From: Ruminococcus difficilis
GTDB lineage: Bacteria; Bacillota_A; Clostridia; Oscillospirales; Acutalibacteraceae
Direction of reading: 5' to 3'
DNA: 5,169 nt
Assembly (NCBI RefSeq): GCF_016680995.1
Contig: NZ_JAEQMG010000135.1
Location: 1 to 5,169, forward strand
Of the stretch, positions 1-4,417 are shown piece after piece. The notes under the pieces are model-generated. The model saw only the letters and a program-made list of their open reading frames with translations, did no database searches and had not been told where the DNA came from. How positions within the stretch are numbered: the stretch's first letter is position 1; each line of letters starts with the position of its first letter. The position numbers and the translations under genes were made by a program.

Positions 1-115
1 TTGTTGCCTTGCTTGAGCTGCTTGACGAGCTGCTGCCGCAGCCTGCTAAAACAACAGTTGCAGCAATGCACATGCAAAGAAGAGCGCAAATGATGGTATA
101 CTTTTTTATTCTCAT
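1..115 (-). CDS. Lipoprotein, N-terminal fragment (3' end outside window)
   Basis: The ATG at 115-113 is preceded by a strong GGAGGA ribosome site (128-123) with 7 nt spacing. The 38 visible codons give a textbook lipoprotein signal: positive start (MRIKKY), hydrophobic Cys-rich core, and lipobox L23-A-G-C26, followed by Gly and a run of eight serines, then KAT. By established knowledge Lgt and Lsp would lipidate and cleave at C26, leaving the protein anchored on the outer face of the membrane, with the Ser run as a flexible tether. The signal core resembles that of the neighbouring transpeptidase (12 of 18 residues identical without gaps). The gene is therefore probably a paralogue, or carries a duplicated leader. 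The functional domain lies beyond the window edge, so I assign no activity. It starts 67 bp after the transpeptidase stop and may be co-transcribed with it or use its own signals around 134-150. Confidence 0.88.
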   Translation of the reverse strand, partial: MRIKKYTIICALLCMCIAATVVLAGCGSSSSSSSSKAT

Positions 116-133
116 AATTATATCCTCCGTTTT

Positions 134-150
134 CTATGATGTGATCATAG
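134..150. promoter_or_regulatory. 17-bp palindrome, possible operator
   Basis: CTATGAT-GTG-ATCATAG is a perfect 7-bp inverted repeat with a 3-bp centre, lying between the transpeptidase stop and the ribosome site of the next lipoprotein gene. On the minus strand it is not followed by a T-run, so it does not look like a terminator for the upstream gene. It contains TATGAT, which resembles a -10 element, but I see no convincing -35 at the right distance. The symmetry would suit a dimeric repressor site; that role is inference only. Confidence 0.3.
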
Positions 151-182
151 CGTAACCTTTTTATTGCATATTACCTATTACT

Positions 183-956
183 TTAGAATTCCGCACCTAA
201 GTTTTCCATTGAATCGATCACAATGACACAATCGGGATCGACATGCTGCATAATGTAATACATCTGCTCCTCGGGTACCGCGACGCAGCCGCCCGTGCGG
301 GGCTTTCTGTCGCCGAGGCAATGCAGGAAGATCGCGGAGCCTTTGCCCGCTGTTCCTTCCTCGTTATAGCTGATATTCATACAGTATTGGTACTCGTACT
401 GATAATCGACGATGTGCTCGCTGTCCTCGGTATTAAGATTCGGATAATCCTTGATGCTTACCATCTGATTGTATTTGATGTTGTTGTCGCCCGACCAATA
501 GGTATTATCATCGACCTTGGTGTATTCGATGGCGCAGCCGGGATCGTCCGCAATACCGAAAGCGGCGTTGAAGCGGAAGGTGCCTACAGGTGTTTTGCCG
601 TCGCCTTCTTTTGTCTTGCCCAAACCTTCTTTGCCGATAAATCCGGGTGTGGAGGTCAGCATTTTCCAATTGCCGTTCTCATCCTTTTCGTGCATGGATA
701 TCCAAGCCGTTGAACGCTCATAGCCGGCAACCACAAAGAGCTGCTTCGCATTCTTTGCGGCATCGAGCTTTGTGACCCACTCGGGAGAAGCCTGAGGCTC
801 CTGCGAAAGGCGCTCTCTCGGGGTGGAAAAGGCTGTGGCTTTTGAAGCTGTGTCGGCAGTCGCATTTTGGTTCGTGTTGCCGCAGCCGGTGAATACTACC
901 GCCGCTGCCATGCAAAGGCAGAGAAGAATGCAGGTAAAGGTCAATTTCTTTTTCAT
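183..956 (-). CDS. L,D-transpeptidase (YkuD family) lipoprotein
   Basis: Predicted 257-residue membrane-anchored lipoprotein that would cross-link peptidoglycan between meso-DAP residues (3-3 bonds) or exchange the terminal D-amino acid of tetrapeptide stems. Visible features: signal peptide 1-24 with lipobox V21-F-T-G-C25 (Phe at -3 is less usual than Leu), a Thr/Ala/Ser-rich linker to about 55, then the catalytic domain. The motif GDGKTPVGTF at 118-127 and the active-site region H212-C...T221-G-G-C224 match the YkuD pattern, with C224 as predicted nucleophile and H212 as its base. The ATG at 956 is preferred over an in-frame upstream ATG at 1001, because AAGGAG lies 8 nt before it and the signal peptide then begins properly with MKKK. 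It has its own promoter candidate and precedes a second lipoprotein with a similar leader. The family assignment is firm; the exact reaction (cross-linking versus anchoring a protein) is not shown by sequence. Confidence 0.92.
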   Translation of the reverse strand: MKKKLTFTCILLCLCMAAAVVFTGCGNTNQNATADTASKATAFSTPRERLSQEPQASPEWVTKLDAAKNAKQLFVVAGYERSTAWISMHEKDENGNWKMLTSTPGFIGKEGLGKTKEGDGKTPVGTFRFNAAFGIADDPGCAIEYTKVDDNTYWSGDNNIKYNQMVSIKDYPNLNTEDSEHIVDYQYEYQYCMNISYNEEGTAGKGSAIFLHCLGDRKPRTGGCVAVPEEQMYYIMQHVDPDCVIVIDSMENLGAEF

Positions 957-964
957 GGGAGTTT

Positions 965-970
965 CTCCTT
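965..970 (-). promoter_or_regulatory. Ribosome binding site fixing the transpeptidase start
   Basis: AAGGAG on the minus strand, 8 nt before the ATG at 956. It selects this start over the ATG at 1001, which would place 15 non-signal-like residues before the lipoprotein leader and would lie very close to the predicted promoter. Confidence 0.75.
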
Positions 971-991
971 TTTGTTTATTATGATAAGATA

Positions 992-1020
992 AATATAACA
1001 TATATATTTGACTTTGTACA
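992..1020 (-). promoter_or_regulatory. Candidate promoter of the L,D-transpeptidase gene
   Basis: Minus strand: -35-like TGTACA (1020-1015, 4 of 6 to consensus), a 17-nt spacer, then TATATT (997-992) preceded by TG at the -15/-14 position (TGT-TATATT, extended -10). The predicted transcript would start around 985, giving a short leader before the ribosome site. The match is good for the vegetative sigma factor but in an AT-rich stretch, so moderately confident. Confidence 0.5.
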
Positions 1021-1040
1021 GATGCAAAATACCCTCGATT

Positions 1041-1080
1041 TGTAGCCTAATTAACACTCTGCCGCCAAAGTGTAGCCAAA
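1041..1080. repeat. Direct repeat TGTAGCCnAA, two copies 30 bp apart
   Basis: TGTAGCCTAA at 1041-1050 and TGTAGCCAAA at 1071-1080 (9 of 10 identical), separated by 30 bp, close to three helical turns. They lie just upstream of the -35 of the transpeptidase promoter, where an activator or response regulator would bind. Between them is an imperfect hairpin (ACACT at 1054-1058 and AGTGT at 1069-1073) without a T-run, which is a poor terminator candidate for the dipeptidase gene. Function is unproven. Confidence 0.3.
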
Positions 1081-1112
1081 CAGACAAATCATAGGAAAGA
1101 CCGGTGTTCATT

Positions 1113-1769
1113 TCATCTTCTCAAATATTCCGCCGAAACGGGGAACTCAAAATAGGTATCGGGATATGGCTCATCCTTCAGGGTGAAGTGCCACCATTCA
1201 CAGTCGATCGGCTCAAAACCGTTGCGGACCATCGCGCGCTGCAACATCATACGGTTTTCGTACTGCTGTTCCGTGATGCCTTTGTAATCCGGGTGCGAAA
1301 CAACGCTGAACAAATCGAACGGACTTCCCATATCAAGTTCCTTACCCGTACTCATATCAAGGAGCGTCAAATCGACCGTGCTGCCGCGGCTGTGGCTTGA
1401 TTTCTTGGCAATGTATCCCTGTTCAAACAGCTCTTGCTTTTGCAGATCGGGATAAAAGTACGGCTTCATACGAATATCCTGATCCTCAATACCCCACAGC
1501 ACAAAATGCTTGACGGCGCAGGCGGGACGGTAAGCGTCAAATATTTTCAGCCTGTAGCCGTGAACGATCATTTCATTGCTGACGGATTTCAGCGCACGCG
1601 CCGCTTCCTTAGTCAGCAAAGCACACGGCTCCTCATAGCCGTCGATCCTTTCACCGATAAAATTGTAGGTTGAATAGTAGCGGATTTCCTGCACGATATG
1701 CGGTACATAGTCCGCAAGCACCACGAAACCCGAAGGATCTGCCGTGATATCCGATTTATAACTTTTCAT
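1113..1769 (-). CDS. D-Ala-D-Ala dipeptidase (VanX/DdpX type, peptidase M15D)
   Basis: Predicted 218-residue cytoplasmic zinc enzyme that hydrolyses the dipeptide D-Ala-D-Ala. There is no signal peptide, as expected. Motifs: Y80-R81-P82 (Arg corresponding to VanX Arg71), S124-S-H126-S-R-G-S-T-V-D133 (zinc ligands H126 and D133), D146-M-G-S-P-F-D, and E191-W-W-H194 (catalytic base E191, zinc ligand H194). Each lies 10 residues beyond the VanX numbering (H116, D123, E181, H184), so the whole core is intact, and the length is normal for the family. The ATG at 1769 fits the ribosome site better than the in-frame GTG at 1778. In glycopeptide-resistance operons VanX removes normal dipeptide so that D-Ala-D-Lac is used; elsewhere (E. 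coli DdpX) it serves D-Ala recycling. With no ligase or VanH nearby, a recycling or wall-remodelling role is the safer inference. Confidence 0.93.
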   Translation of the reverse strand: MKSYKSDITADPSGFVVLADYVPHIVQEIRYYSTYNFIGERIDGYEEPCALLTKEAARALKSVSNEMIVHGYRLKIFDAYRPACAVKHFVLWGIEDQDIRMKPYFYPDLQKQELFEQGYIAKKSSHSRGSTVDLTLLDMSTGKELDMGSPFDLFSVVSHPDYKGITEQQYENRMMLQRAMVRNGFEPIDCEWWHFTLKDEPYPDTYFEFPVSAEYLRR

Positions 1770-1773
1770 AACA

Positions 1774-1781
1774 ATCACCCC
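1774..1781 (-). promoter_or_regulatory. Ribosome binding site fixing the dipeptidase start
   Basis: GGGGTGAT on the minus strand matches the GGTGAT part of the 16S anti-Shine-Dalgarno complement. The GG core is about 8 nt from the ATG at 1769, whereas the GTG at 1778 lies inside the site itself. This selects a protein starting MKSYK. Confidence 0.65.
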
Positions 1782-1825
1782 GGTTTGTTTTGCTGAAATG
1801 ATAACCGATCCTGAGCCTTGTTTTG

Positions 1826-1854
1826 ATTATAGCACATTTGAAAGGAAAAATAAA
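1826..1854 (-). promoter_or_regulatory. Candidate promoter of the D-Ala-D-Ala dipeptidase gene
   Basis: A perfect extended -10, TGC-TATAAT (1834-1826, minus strand), with a weak -35-like TTTATT (1854-1849) after a 17-nt spacer. Extended -10 promoters tolerate a poor -35. This points to transcription independent of vanY. The predicted leader of roughly 50 nt before the start codon shows no recognisable riboswitch. Confidence 0.6.
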
Positions 1855-1933
1855 GTTTGGAAATGACAGGAAACACGTAAATAAATTTATAATTGAAATG
1901 AAAGATTATCGCAGATACATCAACAGATCAAAT

Positions 1934-2923
1934 TCAATATCCGTATCCGAAGGTAACGATCTCCCAGCCGCCGTCTGCGGTGCGGCAAAGCCACCACTGA
2001 TAGTCGGTATAATCCTTGTCAGCCGTAAGCGTCAGCTCTTCGGTTTCCTTCGGCGTGTGGAAATCCATCAGGAATTCGGCGACCTGCGTGTATTTGCCGT
2101 CGGGATTGATCTCGTTCATTTTCGCGAGCATTTCGTCTGTCGCTTTTTCATCGCCTGCGTAGCGGATGCTCTTTAGGTCGACATCGCCCCAGAACGCGAA
2201 TTTGCACTTGATCTGGATAACGGCGTCCTTCAGCTCATCCTCAGTATAGAGCTTGGAGGTCCCGTAATCAATGCTGACGGATCCGCCGGTGTAGGCTCCG
2301 AGATATTCCTCGAAGGTAACGCCCTTTGACGTGATCTCCTTGGCGGTATCAACATTGTCAAGATAGCGGATGTGCCACGGCTCGTAGCCGTAACCGGTGA
2401 TGTGCTCGCTGCCGTCGAGATAGCGGAGAATAAAGCCGTAGTCGGCGAGCTTTGCGTGAATCTTCGACCAAATCTCGGGATATTGGATCATATCCTCGTT
2501 CTCGACAACGTCCATGCCGTCGATGATGAGGTAAAGGTCGAGCGCAAGACCCGTGTGGTGCTCGGAATATCCGGGCTTCGCGACGGTCTTTGCCGCGTAG
2601 TCCGCGCCGTACTGCTCGGTGAACTCATCCATGATACGCTGCTGGTCGGCAACGCTTCTGCGCGCGGAGTCGAGGTCGACATAAACGCCATCTTTTTCAA
2701 GCTCTGCCTTAAGCTTGAGGTAAGCATCATAGGCTTTTGCTTCAACCTCAACATCGTCGCCGACGGAGTTTGTCATGTGTACGGTCTCGAGATGTTCTTC
2801 CCAATCGTCGGGGAGCTTGTGCGTCTTGTTGACAAGCGCCATGTAATCTATGCCGTCGGTCTTTGCCGAATCAACAGTTGCCGCTGTTGTTGCCTCGCTT
2901 GCTACAGTATAAGACACAGCCAC
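1934..2923 (-). CDS. D,D-carboxypeptidase, VanY type (peptidase M15B), apparently 5'-truncated
   Basis: Open frame of 329 codons from a GTG at 2923. The family removes the terminal D-Ala from pentapeptide stems outside the membrane. Motifs: R88-R89-S...Q94, S120-E-H122-H-T-G-L-A-L-D129 (zinc ligands H122 and D129) and E181-P-W-H184 (catalytic Glu, zinc His), so the catalytic core (about 24-205) is complete. Residues 215-329 form an extra C-terminal region with W310-W311 and a closing W320-EIVTFGYGY, resembling extensions seen in clostridial secreted proteins; I cannot name it with certainty. Oddities: no signal peptide, lipobox or membrane helix, although the substrate is extracytoplasmic; an in-frame TAA just upstream of the GTG; the nearest GGGTGA is 12 nt from the GTG, too far. 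Residues 9-20 look like a post-signal linker. The 5' end has probably been lost at a junction. The enzyme may be mislocalised or not translated. Confidence 0.85.
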   Translation of the reverse strand: MAVSYTVASEATTAATVDSAKTDGIDYMALVNKTHKLPDDWEEHLETVHMTNSVGDDVEVEAKAYDAYLKLKAELEKDGVYVDLDSARRSVADQQRIMDEFTEQYGADYAAKTVAKPGYSEHHTGLALDLYLIIDGMDVVENEDMIQYPEIWSKIHAKLADYGFILRYLDGSEHITGYGYEPWHIRYLDNVDTAKEITSKGVTFEEYLGAYTGGSVSIDYGTSKLYTEDELKDAVIQIKCKFAFWGDVDLKSIRYAGDEKATDEMLAKMNEINPDGKYTQVAEFLMDFHTPKETEELTLTADKDYTDYQWWLCRTADGGWEIVTFGYGY

Positions 2924-2962
2924 GGAGTGTAATTATCACCCTGTCTGCTGTGCCTTATACTG
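2905..2962. repeat. 16-bp near-perfect inverted repeat spanning the vanY start
   Basis: Left arm CAGTATAAGACACAGC (2905-2920) and right arm GCTGTGCCTTATACTG (2947-2962) are reverse complements at 15 of 16 positions, separated by 26 bp. The left arm encodes residues 2-6 of the VanY frame, and the GTG used as its start is in the loop. Neither strand has a T-run directly after the structure, so a terminator is unlikely. It may be an element end, a recombinase site or an mRNA hairpin covering the start region. Confidence 0.7.
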
Positions 2963-2995
2963 CTGATAATACTTCATTTTTTGATTATTTCGTTG

Positions 2996-3056
2996 TGCCG
3001 TCAAAGTGACGGCAGTTTTGTTTATCGTCTCAAAATTTGCCGTCACCGTGCCGTCA
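2996..3056. repeat. Iteron cluster TGCCGTCA x4, candidate parC centromere
   Basis: Exact octamers TGCCGTCA at 2996-3003, 3038-3045 and 3049-3056, and the inverted copy TGACGGCA at 3007-3014. Neighbouring copies start 11 bp apart (2996/3007 and 3038/3049), and the two pairs are 42 bp apart, near four helical turns, so all could face one side of the helix. The last copy overlaps the parR stop codon. GTGCCGTCAA is repeated exactly at 2995-3004 and 3048-3057. Type II partition systems use short iterons bound by ribbon-helix-helix ParR (11-bp repeats in plasmid R1), so a centromere or operator role is a reasonable inference. The first pair also forms an 8-bp hairpin followed by GTTTTGTTT on the plus strand, but there is no plus-strand gene for it to terminate. 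Confidence 0.55.
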
Positions 3057-3380
3057 ATCAAACAGTTTGAGGTCGTCCAGAATATCCTGTTCGGCTTCTT
3101 CCTGCTGTTCTGCGCTTAAAGTAGGATTAACAGCCTGCGGAGCGAAGTTTGCTTCCGCAAAGCAAGCCCGCATTTCTTCACGGATGATATTTCGTATATC
3201 TTCCTCGTGCTGCTCACGGGTGATTGATTGTAGATCTACATATTCCGCAAGCGCATCTATCATAAACTGATTGCGAGAATGATATTTCTTAACATCAAGG
3301 GTTTGCATAAACTCGGCAAGATTACGTTCACGGGCATCGGTTAGGTCGAATCGTACCGTCATTTTGTACTCATCCTTCAT
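3054..3380 (-). CDS. ParR-like ribbon-helix-helix DNA-binding protein
   Basis: Small 108-residue protein. An N-terminal MTVRFDLTD strand followed by helices around KKYHSRNQFMIDALAEYV (about 31-48) gives a ribbon-helix-helix pattern; the rest is Glu-rich and ends in an acidic tail (EQDILDDLKLFD). By analogy with type II partition, ParR dimers bind centromere repeats through the ribbon-helix-helix part and contact ParM filaments through the C-terminal tail. The position supports this: its ATG overlaps the 3' end of parM by 11 bp, implying translational coupling. The ATG at 3362 (M7), with AAGGA 10 nt upstream, is an alternative start that would still keep the ribbon. The candidate iterons begin at its stop codon. 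The family call rests on context and fold pattern rather than on close similarity. Confidence 0.72.
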   Translation of the reverse strand: MKDEYKMTVRFDLTDARERNLAEFMQTLDVKKYHSRNQFMIDALAEYVDLQSITREQHEEDIRNIIREEMRACFAEANFAPQAVNPTLSAEQQEEAEQDILDDLKLFD

Positions 3381-4299
3381 TCTTTGCCTCGGCTCTCAGA
3401 TATACATCGGCAAGATACTCGTAGCCTTTAGCGGCGGCGCAGATGTCATCAATGAACTTCACACGGTTAAAGCTTCCCTTATAGAAATTCTTAATCAGGC
3501 AACCGCCGCCTCCGCAAACGTAGAGATCCATCGTGTCCTCGTCGTAGTGATGTTCACGCAGACGACGGAAGATCTCGGCAACGTATTCCTCCGCAATAGC
3601 GGTGATGATTTCCAAATCCGAATCGGGAATATCCGCTGTGCTAGTCCTCAAAACCTCGTCGATGATATAATCGTTCAGCTCTCTGCGTGTCTTTCGCATA
3701 AAGCCCTCACGAATGGCGAGAGTGCATTGATAAGTGCCGAACTTTTCAGTGAACATCTTACCGCTTTGTGGCTTGCCGTTGACGAGATAAAGCGTATTCA
3801 TCGTACCGTTTCCAATGTCAGCGACCATACTCAAGCCTTTGAGCGTTGACTTGATCGGCACAACCGCAGAATAACCCTGCGGATAGATTTTTACATCACA
3901 GATTCGGATATGATAATCTACATTCCGAAAAGTGAACTCTACTTCTTTGTTCTTCGACAGATATGCCGCAAAATCCGTTTTCTGACCGCTTGTCCAAGTC
4001 AAGGGCAAGCCTGCGGCGATAATAACGTCCGCTTCGGTCAGCCCTTCATCCGCAAGCTCTGTTGCGATAGCGGCGAGCGTAAGGACATAGTAATCCTCGT
4101 CGTTCTGCTTTTCGGGGAGAAACTCCTTGTGACCTTCGCCGATCAGATAATACTTTCCGTTGTAGGTAAGCATATCCTTTGTAAACAGCGGTTCGTTATC
4201 GTGGGTGGTTATACCGGTCTTGAAACAATGATTAGCGGTTTTGATGTTGCCGTAGCCGTGGTCGATACCGATGATGATTTTGTCTTTAAAACTTTTCAT
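3370..4299 (-). CDS. parM: ParM/StbA-family actin-like ATPase, plasmid segregation
   Basis: 309-residue actin-like protein, the normal size for ParM. The actin-fold signature is visible: phosphate-1 motif I10-G-I-D-H-G-Y-G-N-I-K-T (D13 and G15 contacts), phosphate-2 motif V159-A-D-I-G-N-G-T-M-N-T, and adenosine motif L259-Y-V-C-G-G-G-G around 261-266. The family polymerises in the cytoplasm with ATP and pushes plasmid copies apart, attached through ParR on parC. The start at 4299 has a strong AGGAGG at 4315-4310 with 10 nt spacing. The stop overlaps the following parR-like gene. The leader upstream carries a terminator-like hairpin just before the ribosome site, suggesting regulated read-through. 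Members of this family also occur on integrated elements and phages of Clostridia, so plasmid location is not proven. Another possibility is an Alp-type actin with a different role, but the ParR partner favours partition. Confidence 0.88.
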   Translation of the reverse strand: MKSFKDKIIIGIDHGYGNIKTANHCFKTGITTHDNEPLFTKDMLTYNGKYYLIGEGHKEFLPEKQNDEDYYVLTLAAIATELADEGLTEADVIIAAGLPLTWTSGQKTDFAAYLSKNKEVEFTFRNVDYHIRICDVKIYPQGYSAVVPIKSTLKGLSMVADIGNGTMNTLYLVNGKPQSGKMFTEKFGTYQCTLAIREGFMRKTRRELNDYIIDEVLRTSTADIPDSDLEIITAIAEEYVAEIFRRLREHHYDEDTMDLYVCGGGGCLIKNFYKGSFNRVKFIDDICAAAKGYEYLADVYLRAEAKNEG

Positions 4300-4324
4300 A
4301 ATAAAAATACCTCCTGAAAATAGT

Positions 4325-4354
4325 AAAACTGCCCTGAAAAGTGGGGGCAGTTTT
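4325..4354 (-). terminator. Terminator-like hairpin in the parM leader (possible attenuator)
   Basis: AAAACTGCCC (4325-4334) and GGGCAGTTTT (4345-4354) form a perfect 10-bp stem with a 10-nt loop. The stem has a GC core, a T-run at its 3' side on either strand, and further Ts on the minus strand (ACTATTTT). It ends only 9 bp before the parM ribosome site, so it should stop or weaken transcripts entering parM unless an antiterminator or bound protein intervenes. No promoter can fit between it and the ribosome site. An alternative is a protein-binding palindrome. Confidence 0.6.
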
Positions 4355-4367
4355 CAAATAATAAATT

Positions 4368-4394
4368 GTGTTATTTTTGGCATAAAAATAACAC
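4368..4394. repeat. Perfect 11-bp AT-rich inverted repeat between the regulator gene and parM
   Basis: GTGTTATTTTT (4368-4378) and AAAAATAACAC (4384-4394) pair perfectly around the 5-nt loop GGCAT. On the minus strand the arm GTGTTATTTTT is also the U-tract of the preceding terminator and shares three bases with its stem, so the two hairpins compete in part. It could be an operator or part of a switch in the parM leader. Confidence 0.55.
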
Positions 4395-4417
4395 CTACCG
4401 AAAACAATCAGTAGGTG
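4384..4417 (-). terminator. Intrinsic terminator after the HTH regulator gene
   Basis: Read on the minus strand, directly after the stop codon at 4418: CACCTACTGA, loop TTGTTT, TCGGTAGGTG (4417-4392; 10-bp stem with one G-U pair), followed by TTATTTTTATG. This is a standard rho-independent terminator and separates the regulator gene from parM. Confidence 0.75.

Noticed and set aside
1832..1933. A terminator after vanY
   Set aside because: Only a weak 5-bp AT-only pairing (ATAAT/ATTAT) is present in this AT-rich gap, without a GC stem.
1113..2923. A vancomycin-resistance operon
   Set aside because: Only VanX-like and VanY-like enzymes are present. No VanH dehydrogenase, D-Ala-D-Lac/D-Ser ligase or VanRS pair is visible, and both enzyme families have ordinary wall-recycling roles.
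2372..2932. Long plus-strand open frame of 186 codons opposite vanY
   Set aside because: It is antisense to the VanY catalytic motifs, has no ribosome site, and reads as hydrophobic low-information sequence typical of a codon-bias shadow.
2996..3023. Intrinsic terminator on the plus strand (TGCCGTCA-AAG-TGACGGCA followed by GTTTTGTTT)
   Set aside because: The hairpin is real, but no plus-strand gene leads into it, and the same octamer recurs twice without a hairpin, so an iteron explanation fits better.
2924..3053. A promoter dedicated to vanY
   Set aside because: TTGACG and TATAAG-like hexamers occur, but none pair at 16-18 bp spacing.
3364..3849. Plus-strand open frame of 161 codons opposite parM
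   Set aside because: It lies wholly inside the well-supported parM gene on the other strand and shows no start signal or family motif.
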